A stretch of DNA of 64,000 nucleotides from Cyclina sinensis (GCA_012932295.1 JAAONU010000002.1:38313521-38377520); one strand, 5' to 3'. Numbered from the stretch's first letter, positions 22,256-45,665 are shown. Made by a program: numbers and translations. The notes: a model not told the origin generated them from the sequence alone.

Positions 22256-23002
22256 ATGCCTTTTTACACATTCATTGTTTTATTCTGGACAACAGTGAAA
22301 GCAGTTCTGGTGTTTTTCCTGATGATGATCATGACAACATTGGTCCACTGTCTTCGTCTTCTTCATCGGTGTTTTGGCGTCAAAGTCGCGAAAGTAGACC
22401 CTGTTTTCTACGAGGACTGGTTTTCAGTTAATCTTGGTTTTCACACATTCCAGACTATATTTAGAGATAATCGCAAAAATATTGAGTGTCAACTTAAAGT
22501 AGGATCTGAGGCACCAGATATATCTGTATTTACAATGGAAGGAAAAGAAACAAGTTTACTGGAACTTCAAACACCAGGTCGTCCATTAATTGTGAATTTT
22601 GGTAGTTGTTCTTGACTACCGTTTATGGCTAAGTTGGAAGAATACAATAAACTTGTCCAAAATTATGCACCTGTTGCAGATTTTGTGACAGTTTATATAT
22701 CTGAAGCACATCCGCTGGATGAATGGGCTTTACTAAATCACGATAAATATAGTCGTCTGCAGCACAGAACTCTTGACGAGCGATTGTCATCTGCCGCAGT
22801 GTTGAAAAGTGAGGGAATCTTAGGAAATCTAGTCGTGGAATCAATGGAAAATGTTGCAAATGACTTGTATGCGGCCCAACCAGAAAGAATCTATATAATT
22901 TCAGACGGAAAAGTTGTGTTCAAAAGCGGACTTGGGCCTATAGGCTATCGCCCGGAAGATGTCAGGAAGTGGTTCATAGACAAAAGTATGAGCACAGTGT
23001 AA
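22256..23002 (+). CDS. DIO: Iodothyronine deiodinase, selenoprotein, single exon
   Basis: Deiodinases remove iodine from iodothyronines using an active-site selenocysteine in a thioredoxin-like fold. The frame opens at 22256 (G at -3) and is read through one in-frame TGA (22613-22615) to the TAA ending at 23002, giving 248 residues with Sec at 120. A hydrophobic anchor covers residues ~5-32. The active site reads FGSCS-Sec-LPFM, matching the FGSC(T/S)U motif of vertebrate enzymes, although Leu replaces the usual Pro after Sec. The conserved EAHPLDEWAL and YAAQPERIYIISDGKVVFKS segments follow. Length and order fit the family. Clean frame on both sides, family residues after the TGA, and a SECIS candidate downstream argue against a pseudogene. 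Assignment to a vertebrate type (1, 2 or 3) is not made; substrate in this animal is unknown. Confidence 0.94.
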
Positions 23003-23811
23003 TTATTTTAAACAATATCCCACACTGTTCATCTTTAAATTTGTCTTAGTATGCATTAGTTCAACAGAAAAGACGATGAAATGGCTATGGTACATACCGT
23101 TATGTAAAATATACGTTCTAGTTATTCTTTCATGCATTCAACACCTATATTGTTGCCTGTTGCTGTTGGGCTCCCGTTATTTGTGCATTAGCAGTAATGA
23201 AGACGACACGACTGGGCGAAACTGTTAAATATTAATCGATGAAACAAAAAGGAAATTTGTATTTTTACTTCATATAAGGTTCAACCGTAATAGTTAAATT
23301 CCATATGGTTAATGTTTCCAGAAGTATATTCAGATTTTTACCTAGATATTTAATGTTTGTTTCTTCCATTTTCTGAAAAAAATTGTTTTTAAAGAAATAA
23401 TCTGGGCATGGTAGATCAGCGCAAAGGGCAAACAATTAGTTTTTTTAATTAAATAAATCTCAAGTTTTTAATTTTAATTTAGCCTGCAGTGCGAAATAAA
23501 ATATGTCCATAGGTCCATTTTTCAAGTCTTTATATTTATATTGCATTTTTATCGCATCATTTATTTATTGTCACTCTCATTTATTTTTTTAACTTAAATT
23601 TAGCTTTTGCAACACCAAAATAAATCACCACTGTCATGATCATAGCCCTTTATACTTGCTGATCTCTGATTTTTCTTCACTGTTGTTACTTGTTACTATT
23701 TTTCTGATATAATCCTCGTGTTCATACTGTGACGATACGTATACTGAACGCCATAACGTTCTATATCTACTCATCAAAGCAACATTGAGCGTTTCTTTCA
23801 GCGTGAATATT
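23003..23811. other. Deiodinase 3' UTR before the SECIS
   Basis: AT-rich non-coding sequence after the stop codon. Other ATGA occurrences here (for example near 23075 and 23195) lack a convincing paired partner TGA. A weak polyadenylation candidate ATTAAA lies beyond the SECIS at 24137-24142. Confidence 0.5.
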
Positions 23812-23932
23812 TTAAAGACATGTCCAGAAATAAAGAGCTTATGACTGGTTGGTTTGAAATGGACCCTGTCTATTGGTCAACCATGAATTTTTGTCTTTGT
23901 ACGTCCTATCTTATCGCTGGACATGTCTTTAA
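23812..23932 (+). promoter_or_regulatory. SECIS element inside a longer hairpin (deiodinase 3' UTR)
   Basis: A SECIS directs Sec insertion at UGA. Here the quartet strands are ATGA at 23841-23844 and TGAA at 23884-23887. Helix II begins TGGTTG (23846-23851) paired with CAACCA (23878-23883) and continues with G-U pairs. The unpaired AAA (23857-23859) begins 12 nt after the quartet, as expected for the apical A-rich loop. Below the quartet, 23827-23838 pairs with 23888-23899 with one mismatch and several G-U pairs. Outside that lies a perfect 16-bp inverted repeat, 23812-23827 (TTAAAGACATGTCCAG) with 23917-23932. It lies ~840 nt after the stop codon, a normal distance for this family. Confidence 0.8.
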
Positions 23933-23933
23933 T

Positions 23934-24035
23934 GGGGTGCTTTCTGTATCTGTATCTTGCACTATCCCCACAACCTAAAATTACTAACCTTTGTAGGGGG
24001 CGTCGGTCATATTGGCAACTGGTACCGACAACAAA
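23934..24035 (+). mobile_element. SINE tail fragment
   Basis: The segment ggtgctttctgtatctgtat ... ccccacaacctaaaattact ... gggggcgtcggtcatat matches the tail of the SINE at 16825-17048. No tRNA-like head is visible, so it is 5'-truncated. It begins immediately after the inverted repeat around the SECIS. Confidence 0.5.
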
Positions 24036-25064
24036 TGAACTCAAATAGATAGACAGTCTATAAGACGACAAATGCTATATATTATCTGTATGATGAACGA
24101 AATGAACTGAACTATTTATGATTAGAGTAAAATTCGATTAAACGTTCTTATTTCTATTGCACCGATGCTTCATTTTGTCTTCATATATGTTCTACTCTAC
24201 ATTTAATTATTGAGTTATGTTACTTTGTTAATATATGTTTCAATGCAGTAAAACCCTCAGAAAATAATTAGATCTTCAATGTAGTTCATTTTATGCATAT
24301 TAATATGACATTTTTGCTTTTTTGTTAATAATAAGTATTTTGTTTGACTAATGTTCTATACCCACTGTTGTAATATATATTTCTATCGAAAGAAAATATA
24401 AATACAACCAGTTATTACAAGGAATCGGTTATTCAATGCTTCCGGAAACGTCAATGCAGACATGATTCCTTGCACGCATCTCTGATGATGCCACTGCGTT
24501 ATAAAACTCAGATACGACAATTACTAATGTCTTTTCAAAAGACATGTAATAATACTGATTCCCATGCAGTCTGGAAATCCCGCAACAAATGCTGACGGGC
24601 AACTCATGATCGAGTTTGATAATCCTGCAACAAATGCTGACGGTTTTTTACGGGTAAATGCAAATGCTGTTATTGATATATCTACTTTTAACATTGAATA
24701 TTTTTAAGCTGCAAATTTAGAATCGTGTCTCCAAAAAGATTACTACAGGCTTTGATTCTTCAGGAATTATTGCTATGAAGACAGCAACATCGTGTTTGAA
24801 AGACTGCATTTTGACCTTTATACATTTCTATCTAAAGAAGTCTGTGATGACGTTTAATCTTTAAAGCGCTTTAACACTGTCTCGAAACTATATTTTTGAA
24901 TTAACAAAAATCTATAATTAAGTATTTTATCTTTTTATTTCAAAGGATGATAAGAGATAATTTATAGGTGTAAAATTATCTTCGACAGAACATTGAAAAT
25001 CTTCAAAGCAAATTAAATAACGAGGGGCACTTTTCTTTCTCGACGCCAGTTTCAATATATTTCT
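24036..25064. other. Intergenic, no gene recognised
   Basis: A 21-bp phrase, cctgcaacaaatgctgacgg with small changes, occurs twice, near 24582 and 24628. Nothing else was recognised. Confidence 0.4.
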
Positions 25065-26116
25065 CGTTACAATATACTTCCATTACAGTGTACTTCCTTT
25101 ACAGTGTACTGTCGTTACAGTATACTTCCGTTACAGTGTACTTCCTTTACAGTGTACTTCCGTTACAGTATAATACCGTTACAGTGTACTTCCTTTACAG
25201 TGTACTGTTGTTACAGTATACTACCGTTACAGTGTACTTCCTTTACAGTGTACTGTCGTTACAGTATACTACTGTTACAGAGTACTTCCTTTCCAGTGTA
25301 TTGTCGTTACAGTATACTTCCGTTACAGTGTACTACCTTAACAGTGTACTGTCGTTACAGTATACTTCCATTACAGTATACTTTCGTAACAGTGTACTTC
25401 GGTTACAGGGTACTTTTTTACAGTGTACTGTCGTTACAGTATACTTCCGTTACAGTGTACTTCCTTTACAGTATACTTCCGTTACAGTGTACTTACTTTA
25501 CAGTGTACTTCCGTAACAGTGTACTGTCGTTACACTATACTTCCGTTACAGTGTACTTCCTTTACAGTATACTTCCGTTACAGTGTACTTCCTTTACAAT
25601 ATACTTCCGTTACAGTGTACTTTTGTACAGTGTACTGTCATTACAGTGTACTTCCTTTACAGTGTACTGTCGTTACGGTATACTTCCATTACAGGATACT
25701 TCCTTTACAGTGTACTGTCGTTACAGTATACTTCCGGTACAGTATACTTCCGTTACAGTGTACTTCCGTTACAGTGTACTTCCTTTACAGTGTACTTACG
25801 TTACAGTGTACTGTCGTTACAGTATACTTTCCGTTACAGTGTAACTTCCGTTACAGTGTACTTTACAGTGTACTGTCATAAAAGTATACTTTCCGTTACA
25901 GTGTACTTCCTTTACAGTGTACTAACTTTACAGTGTACTGTCGTTACAGTATACTTTCTGTTACAGTGTAACTTCCGTCACAGTGTACTTCCTTTACAGT
26001 GTACTTACTTTACAGTGTACTGTCGTTACAGTATACTTTCCGTTACAGTGTAACTTCCGATACAGTGTACTTTACAGTGTACTTACTTTACAGTGTACTT
26101 CCGTTACAGTATACTT
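25065..26116. repeat. 16-bp satellite array, about 65 units
   Basis: The repeating unit is ttacag(t/a)gtactt(cc/tc)g-like: ttacagtgtacttccg, ttacagtatacttccg, ttacagtgtactgtcg, ttacagtgtacttcct. Units run head to tail for about 1.05 kb, with occasional 17-bp or shortened units. Variants containing agtatact are perfect short palindromes. Because 16 is not a multiple of 3, three units make a 48-base period and the array stays open in all three forward frames, giving spurious Tyr/Ser/Leu-rich ORFs of up to 246 codons. It lies between the deiodinase and ATP6V1A. Confidence 0.95.
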
Positions 26117-27137
26117 CAGTCACTAGCTACTAAGATAATAGATGCTTGTGATCAAAAGTCTCTTCATATTGAGAGTCGTTTTACATGATTAACATTCTTT
26201 CCTTTCAACACTAGTCGAGACATTCTTGGGCCATTGTTCCTCGAAGCCGGATAAATGTAAGTTGTAAGACTTGTTTCCCAGTAAATGTAAAATAAATAGT
26301 TTTAAACTAATTATTCACAACACCTTTCACTTATTATAATATAAATCATATGCTTAAATCTGGCGATGAATACACGACAAGGTCGGGGCAGGGTTTGCTT
26401 AGAAGTTATCCACAAAGGCATACCATAAATAGACCGACCTTTATCTTTTCAAAAAATTTTCTAAATTTATGCGTGGATATCATAACTGGTCATTACAAAA
26501 AAGTAGCCGAGAAAAAAAAAACAGAATTTAAATAATCATTTGAATTTTCTAAATAAAGTGACTGAGAGGTGTAAGGTATTAATGATAATTACATACGAAC
26601 TATTTTCCTCGACAAAGTCCGAAGGTATTTGTTTTATCTGTTGTAGTACGTCTATTACGTAACTAATGTTAAGAATTAAACCTACTGGGTGTGCATTTTG
26701 TCTCTAACCTACCTTTATTTGTTTTTGTGATCTACGTCCTCCAACTCCACTTAGTTTTTGTGATCTTCGTCCTCAAACTCTACTTCTCCATGGAGACATT
26801 TCACCAACAACAAAATGTCCCAGTGAAATGGAGGAATGTCAAAATGTTTTATGCTTAACTTCATAAATGTGCGGTGTATTCTTTCTGTTATTATTTCAAG
26901 TTAATTTTACAAATTTGTCATGCATTGAAGTCACTAATATAAAGACTTTACATCAGTTTTCCGATAATGTATTACAAGCTACAACTATGTCCATAATCTC
27001 TGATCTAAAAGCTGTATAAATATGAATATTTTGCGACATAATCTTCACCAATGTAGTTGTAACGGTCGCCTCCACGCAAGCTACGATGTGTAACCTCCGA
27101 CCACTGTATAAGGGAATCGATTCTTCGACTCTGGGGC
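26117..27137. other. Intergenic, no gene recognised
   Basis: A near-duplication of gatctacgtcctccaactcc / gatcttcgtcctcaaactct lies near 26730-26780. No exon or RNA gene was recognised. Confidence 0.4.
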
Positions 27138-27475
27138 CTAGCTCTTTGGTTTTCTCAATCTACTCGTGACCCAGCCGGCATGGGTTCGAATCCCACATAA
27201 AAGTGCTTTTTCTGTAGAGAACGGAAGTTTATAAGATAAGGGTTCGTCAGCGATTCCAGCGCCTGGACTGACCATTCGTCATAGAATGACCCTTGTCATC
27301 ATAAATCATGACTTTCAGAAGACGCGTCTGCACGCCTGCTTTGATCTGTGTATTTTTCTTATAACTGACAACTGCGTATGAGAATCTATTCCTTGGCTGA
27401 AGTCTTCTAGAGCATCAGGTTTTCACAGTTCTCATAACACAGCGGGCATGAGTTCGAAACCTCACTGTAGGATGG
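27138..27475 (+). mobile_element. Pair of tRNA-like segments, probable SINE relic
   Basis: First segment: cctagctctttggttttc (box A-like) then gggttcgaatcccac (27182-27196, a consensus box B). Second segment about 240 bp on: gaagtcttctagagc then gagttcgaaacctcac near 27450-27466. Neither forms a proper cloverleaf or is flanked like a tRNA gene. A dimeric or twice-inserted tRNA-derived retroposon is the simplest reading. Confidence 0.4.
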
Positions 27476-27784
27476 TCTCTTTCAGTGCATTTCATCTTTC
27501 TGGAAGTTCACGAAGTTCGTGAGATAGTCAAGAAAAATAACTTCATGACGTTTCTTATTCAAATCAGGGTCTTTCAAATTGAAAAGACCCTGTTCAAATT
27601 AAATGGCAGATTTGTCAATGCCATTTTTGATTTCAGGTGCGTCGAACACAGAGACTATTTTCATGATAATTAAATTAACTTACTATGGACATATCAAAAA
27701 GTTTATATGCAAAACAATAAAATGCTACATTTTGTAAATGCTTGCCCTGTTGCCGCTTGGTAACTTTTCGCTTCTCTACCTCTG

Positions 27785-27852
27785 GTTTCCGGTTATATCG
27801 AAACCGGAAACGGAAAGTAGACAACTAGGCGGAAATGACCTACATCACATGA
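27785..27852 (+). promoter_or_regulatory. Candidate ATP6V1A core promoter with ETS palindrome and M-box
   Basis: GTTTCCGGTT (27785-27794) and AACCGGAAAC (27802-27811) form a perfect 10-bp inverted repeat with a 7-bp spacer. Each arm carries the ETS core CCGGAA. A further GGAAA site is at 27829-27834. TCACATGA at 27845-27852 is the reverse of TCATGTGA, the M-box type site bound by MiT/TFE factors, which in vertebrates activate V-ATPase genes. All lie within 100 bp upstream of the exon-1 ATG, and no TATA box is seen. Function is inferred from motifs. Confidence 0.45.
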
Positions 27853-27877
27853 TCGATCATCAGACAGATCAATCAAA

Positions 27878-39421
<11,544 letters not shown>

Positions 39422-39981
39422 CAAATAAGGACCAATTAGAACAATATATAGCAGTGTTCATGCATTCATTTAGGGTCATTGTTGAAATTTTCCAAGACTA
39501 ATATGCTGTTAATTTGAATGCTGTTGTGGGCAAGCAAAGCCAGGAGCAAAAAATTATGTGTTAGTTTTATATTTAGAAGACACAGCTCTTGTCAACAGTC
39601 TTAAAAGATTTGATGTGTCATATTTAATTAGGAAGCTCATAACTACAGCAGACTTCAGTAAATGTTCTTTGAGTTACTGATTCCTAGGTTTGAGGTACAG
39701 TAAATAGTTAAATAGCTCATTATTTCTGGAACATAAAGGGAAAATGACCATTCAATGTTTTCATTCTATTGAAATCCAGCTGACATTTTATTGATAATGT
39801 TATGAAATGCATTTTTCATGCAAAATGGTTTTAAAAGGAAGATAGTAAGAATAAGAAATTAACAAATGGAGCATTAGGTTCCTGACAAATTTTCTCCTGT
39901 ATCTGCAGTTAGGGAGAAGTCATTGGGAAATATTGGGGCAATTACTATTTTTTTAATCTTATAAAATTTTGGGGTGAACCC

Positions 39982-40035
<54 letters not shown>

Positions 40036-43000
40036 ACCACCATCTTGGCTAAACCCTTACTGAAAATCTTCAGTTAAGATGATTTCATTTTTTTTCCTCG
40101 GTCACATAAACTGATTTACAAACATTCCTGAAATGCAAAAGATAGATAGTGCTAGATACTTTATCACTTTTAGTGCAAACCTATTTAAAGGTGTTCATTT
40201 TTCATATTCTATTCTCATTAAGTCATGTTTCAATGCTTTTTGGTCAAGTTTGTAAATGTAAGTTAGAGTGGTTTTATATATATACTTAATATGTGCAGAA
40301 AAAACAGTGTTTTGAATGTGCTTGACAATTTTGTATCCTATTACTCTGTTCTCAGAGTTTGTACAGGGAGAATTAAATCTGACATGTAGATGAAACTTTT
40401 TATACTAATATATTGCTAGGTAGTTGTAATACTTTTGTGAAAGTTGTCATCATGGACCTTCTGATCACTTGTCTATCAAAGTCCAAAATATTGTGGTTAA
40501 AATGATGATGATTCCCAAAATAGTCATTTAGATTTGAGGTAGAAAAATTACATGGACAGTTTTATTCCGAAGAAGTTGCCATATTGAGAGAAATTAATTA
40601 AAAAGCAGGTTTGTTTTGTATTCACCAGTTATTAATCAGAGAACAAAGATGTGGAAAATTGTATCAGGGGTAATGGGAAATATTTTAGTGATGTAAGAAG
40701 TGTATGTTTGAAATGAGAAGATTCTAGTCATGTCGATTTTTATATTCAGGTTTATAAGCATTTATAGTTCTCTTCAGATAAGATGGTTGTCATGATGAAA
40801 AATAATCTGATTATCTGTATGTACAAGCTGTAAGACTGAATTTATGTTGTAGAAGTTTCTTGTCTCAAAAAGCAATTTGGTGAAATATTTTTATACATGT
40901 ATGTTTGTGCACATAAAATTTGATTTTTCTGAAATATGGTAATTTTAATATATATTATTAACATTATTAGTCAAAATAAGAATAAAATATTGTTATGACA
41001 TATTAAACTGCATTAAATTTTGTTTGAAAGTTTAAGAAGTATTACTTTTTTGATAAGTAAAAATTTCTTTTAAAGATCCAGATTTGAGGCAAGTTTCATT
41101 TATTATTCAGTGAAGTAGTTTTTCGACAATATCACCTATGTGATCTTTACCAAACCATGATGATAATCAATATTTATGTTGAAATATAAATGAATGTAAA
41201 CTAGTATTTTACCTGTGATAATAATGACTATTATTCCCCACCAACATTTAAGTGGGTTTATAGGTGTAACCATTTGGTTAGACAAGTCTCACTGTCTTAG
41301 CAATAGTTTCTGAATTTGTTCTGGCACAAAAATATTTCTACATTTTAACATGAAGTGATATGGAGTTTCCTGCACACAGGCTATATTCACCTAGGAGTAT
41401 TTTTATGCCATTATTTGTGCTGTAAGTATTGTAGAATTGCGACCCTAAGCTTGCACGTGTACTGTGTGTCTTCAGTGATTGTCTACTTATGTTTGCTTTT
41501 AAAAAAACACAAAGAAGTGTGGCTGTTCTTTTTTATGTCATGATGAATATAAGTTTATGTGATAATAAATATTTAGATGTGCAGCAATGTAATATAGATT
41601 AGTCCTCAGGACTGTATTAACACTTTACATGTTTTCAAATAAAAATAGTCTCCATGTTTAGATCTCTCTTTATTTTGACTTAGGTAATTATTTTTGTAGA
41701 AATACTTATAGCAGGATCTTGTGTAATCTAGACGATACAGTGTCATGTTTGTTTGGCTTTTAAGGTTGATGGTTGCCGCATCTTTGACAGTTAATTGATG
41801 AATTACTGATATTTTGAATGGCGTGACAGAACAGCGTGACAGAACGGCCATTTTGTCTGCAGTCAAGTACATGGTTGCCATGTTATTTTGATTTGATGCA
41901 AGGTTATATGGTACTTGAATGAGACTAGTACAAAAAGCTTCTGTTACAATGTTAACTTTGTTCTTCTTTTACCATCAACAGATATTTAAAAAGTAAAAAG
42001 GAAAGAAAACAAAGGTGTGAAAAACACAAATCATGAAAACATTATTGTTTTACACTTTCAGTTTCTTGCATATCATATACAGTGATGTAGATTTGATAGT
42101 CAGTTACCATGACAACTGTTTGTAATTTCATTATTTATTAGATTGAGAAATGCTTAGCCATATAAATGTATGTTTGTTTTGAATGTGTTCAATATTGATT
42201 AAGATTTAATTAGGGATGTTTTTGTTGTCTTCCTACAAAAGAACATGGAGCAGTTGCGTTGATAATTTCTACATCTGTCTGTGTATATATATATTCAGAG
42301 CACATAACAAAGTAGTGATGAGGAGAAAAATAGCAACACATCTGGAGGGGTGAATGTGAATAAATTCTTAGTGCTATAAAATAAAGAAGCGGATACGTCT
42401 TTTTGTTTTCAGGTCTGCTATTCCTCCATTGAGAATTTTTAGAATGGCCTATAAAACGCTCTTTTATAAAATCGGGAATACCTTGTTGAGATGTCTACTA
42501 CAAATTTAAACTTGATTCTGAATGATGCTTTATTCTAACACATATTTGTCAGAGCAACACTAGCACATTATCTTGTGGATCAGATTTTTGTCAGCTATAA
42601 AAAATCATAAAAATAAAATTAACATAAAACATTTACAAAAAATGCTTGTATAGAGTGTATTAGTGTGCTGGTGCAATTGTACAACAATTTAAGCTGAAGC
42701 AGAAATACATTACCTCTAAAAATGTGGAATTTCAGTGATAAGTACAAGTCATGTAGTTTTAGAGTGGAACTAGTGTTTCTGCATACGTGCACATTTAAGT
42801 GAATATGTCGGACAGTTTTTGAAAGATTGGAAATTTATTGTTGTCAGTTACAAGTTTCAATTGGAGTAACATTATTCAGTTATGCAAATATTGTTTTAAA
42901 ATGATTGTTGTTTTGTCCATTGATTTTTGTGTGTTAGGAAATCCAAATGTGTAGACCCAGAATGACTCATTCACTAGATATATTTCGTACTCTTTATACT

Positions 43001-43638
43001 CGTTTATCAGAAGCTTCTCTTTAAAGTCTTAACTTTGTTCGGTTTCAGGATAGAGCTCTAATAAAAATATTTAAAATGATGAACAAGTAAATAGAACCCT
43101 ATTGTAAATATTCAAGTGTTGACTTTCATTTAAAGAGTCCTAAAGAAAATAAATGCTTCAATTTAATTGTTTTGTATAAAATCCAAGTTTTATGGATTTT
43201 AAGATACCAGTCGCACATTCCAGTGTTTGTACTATATGTGTGTATAGGTGTATATGTGTATATAAATCTGCATTGTGTATCTGTACAGAATATAATATAC
43301 AAGATATTAAAAACTTCCAAAAACAGAGAGAGATGTGTTTATATTTGTATACAGATCAAGATTTTGAAATGGCCTTGGAGAAAGTATTCTTGTATGCAAT
43401 GTTATCAAGGAAATTCTTGTTCACCCTGAGTTTGATGACAGTTTAGAACTTTAAGTGGATGTTTTGACTTCCACTGGATGGATTTGTTGTATAACTCAAA
43501 TATCTCGACTGAGAGAGCCAGATTGTACAAATGAAGAATTCATATCACCTTAAAAGAGTTATAAATCAGCTTGTATGAAATTGAATGATTAATAATGGTT
43601 AACATAGTATATTGCAAGAAACTGGTGTATCAGTTTAT
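39422..43638. other. ATP6V1A 3' UTR and downstream sequence, with poly(C)53
   Basis: An uninterrupted run of 53 C lies at 39983-40035. Candidate AATAAA signals include 40981-40986 and one near 41568; the actual 3' end is unknown. No second gene was recognised. The overlapping frames at 43172-43446 contain no recognisable domain. Confidence 0.5.
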
Positions 43639-43904
43639 CTTGCCCCCTGGACAGCTTGCCCGGTGGGAGTGGGGGGAAGGGGTAAGCTGTCCTGTGACAG
43701 CTCAGCTGGTTTATCTTGTACTCTGTCTTATTCAAGGATAGGGGGGCAACTTATCCTAGCACCCCCCTCCCAAATAGTTATTCAATGATTGAGGGAGGGG
43801 TGTTACTTATCTCCGCTGGTTTATCTTGCCCCCCACCCTTCCCCAAGGGTTATTCAAAAGTGGGGGCAACTTATTAGCTCGACTATTAGAAGAATAAGGA
43901 GGGC

Positions 43905-44560
43905 TATAGTTCTTGCCCTGGCGTCAGCATTGGTTCAGGTTAAAGTTATTGGGCAAGGTATCATTATTCACCTAACCCTTGCAGGTATAGCCCTGAAACT
44001 TACAATACTAGTTTACCATCAAGAGCTTACTCTGCTAACAAGAGGAGGTAACTCTGTCAAGCATTTTGTGTGAATAATGGCCACTTTTCGACTTAGAAAT
44101 TTGGTTAAAGTTTTTTGGCAAGGTTAGTACTAGTCACCTTTCCCTTGCAGATATAGCCCTGAAACATACAATACTAGTTTACCCTCAAGATCTTAGTCTA
44201 ATCACAAGAGGAGGTAACTGTGTCCAGCATTATGTGTGATTTATGGCCCCTTTTGGACTTAGAAATTAGGTTAAAGTTTTTCAAGAAGGTAGCACTAGTC
44301 ACCTTTCCCTTGCAGATATAGCCCTGAAACTCAGAATACTTGTTTACCATCAAGAGCTTAGTCTGCCCACAAGAGAGGGTTACTGTGTCCAGCATTATGT
44401 ATGAATTATGGACCCTTTTTGACTTAGAAATTTGGTTAACGTTTTTCAAGAAGGTAGCACTAGTCACCTTTCCCTTGCAGATTAACTTATAACAGTTTTT
44501 TATCATCATGGCTTTAGATTACAACAAGAGGGGGTAACTTTGTCAAGGATTTTGTTTGAA
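43905..44560. repeat. ~165-bp tandem array inside the composite element
   Basis: Units are marked by cccttgcag(g/a)tatagccctg at 43977, 44143, 44308 and a partial one at 44473, spacing 165-166 bp. Each carries catcaagagctta(g/c)tct and cttagaaat(t/a)(t/a)ggtt. Short open frames here are repeat-derived. Confidence 0.8.
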
Positions 44561-45170
44561 TTTTGAGTTTATAAGGTTTTATAACCCTTTAGAGTCAAGT
44601 ACTGAGAATAGTCGAGCGCTGTCCTACGACAGCTCTTGTTTTTATACGGCCATTGAAAAACGGGTTGTATTATGGGAACTACAATGGCGGGAGGGCGGGC
44701 GGCATCCAGTTTTGTCCGGAGCATATCTTCAACGTGCATTGATGGATTTTAATGATACTTGGAACCAATGTTCACCATCATGGAGGTATTGTCGCGCTTA
44801 AGAACCAGGTCTCTAAGTCAAAGGTCAAGGTCACACTTAGAAGTCAGAAAAAAATGCTTGTCCGGAGCAAAACTTCTACATGCATTTAGGGATTTTAATA
44901 TAACTTGGCATAAATGTTCACCATTGTGAGGCGGAGTGTTGCGTGCAGAATTCAGGTCCCTGTGGCCAAGGTCAAGGTCACACAGAGGTCAAAAAGTCAG
45001 ATAAAAATATGAAAATATATGGACCATTTAGTCATCATGAATTGAGGGTTTCAAATTTTGGTCAAACCATTGATCAGGAGTGATAATAACATTCTTCGTC
45101 ATTCATTTTAAAATACACTCTAAATTTTCATCTTCAGCTTCAAGAAATTTTTTTTATTCTTTATACATAG

Positions 45171-45665
45171 TGAATAACTATCCAGGGGCCATAACTTTGT
45201 GTTAAATGGTCCGACCGGGATATTCCAATGATATGCACATCTCCTTTTGGTAGTGATGGTTCCCATAAAGTTTCGTTGAAATCCAGTAAGAAGTTGCCGA
45301 GAAATAGCGCGGAAACGAATGTTACTCTGTATATATATACTGTATAACTAATCAAGGGTAATAACTCTGTGTTAAAAGGTCCGACCGGGACATTCCAATG
45401 ATATGCACATCTCCTTTTGGTAGTGATGGTTCCAATAAAGTTTCGTTGAAATCCAGTAAGAAGTTGCCGAAAAATAGCGCGGAAACGAATGTTACTCTGC
45501 ATATATACTGCATAACTTATCAAGGGTCATAACTCTGTGTTGAAAGGTTCAACCGGAACATGCCGTGGATATTCGCATCTCCTTTTGGTATTGAAAGTTC
45601 CCACAAGGTTTCATTGAAATCCAGCCAATAGTTGCCAAGAAATAGTGCGGAAGCGAAATTCGGAC
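45171..45665. repeat. ~169-bp tandem array inside the composite element
   Basis: ctccttttggta occurs at 45241, 45411 and 45579 (spacing 170 and 168 bp). Each unit has gtccgaccggga-like, gtttcgttgaaatccag and aatagcgcggaaacgaa segments. The third copy is more diverged. Confidence 0.82.

Noticed and set aside
22613..22615. In-frame TGA taken as a disabling stop in the deiodinase
   Set aside because: It is at the known Sec position, the frame continues with family residues to a normal stop, and a SECIS candidate follows.
23075..23235. Alternative SECIS starts (ATGA near 23075 and 23195)
   Set aside because: No complementary helix II with a correctly spaced AA loop and TGA partner was found, unlike at 23841.
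25088..26053. Four long overlapping ORFs encoding Tyr/Ser/Leu repeats
   Set aside because: They are the three forward frames of a 16-bp satellite; all frames are open because of the repeat, and there is no independent coding evidence.
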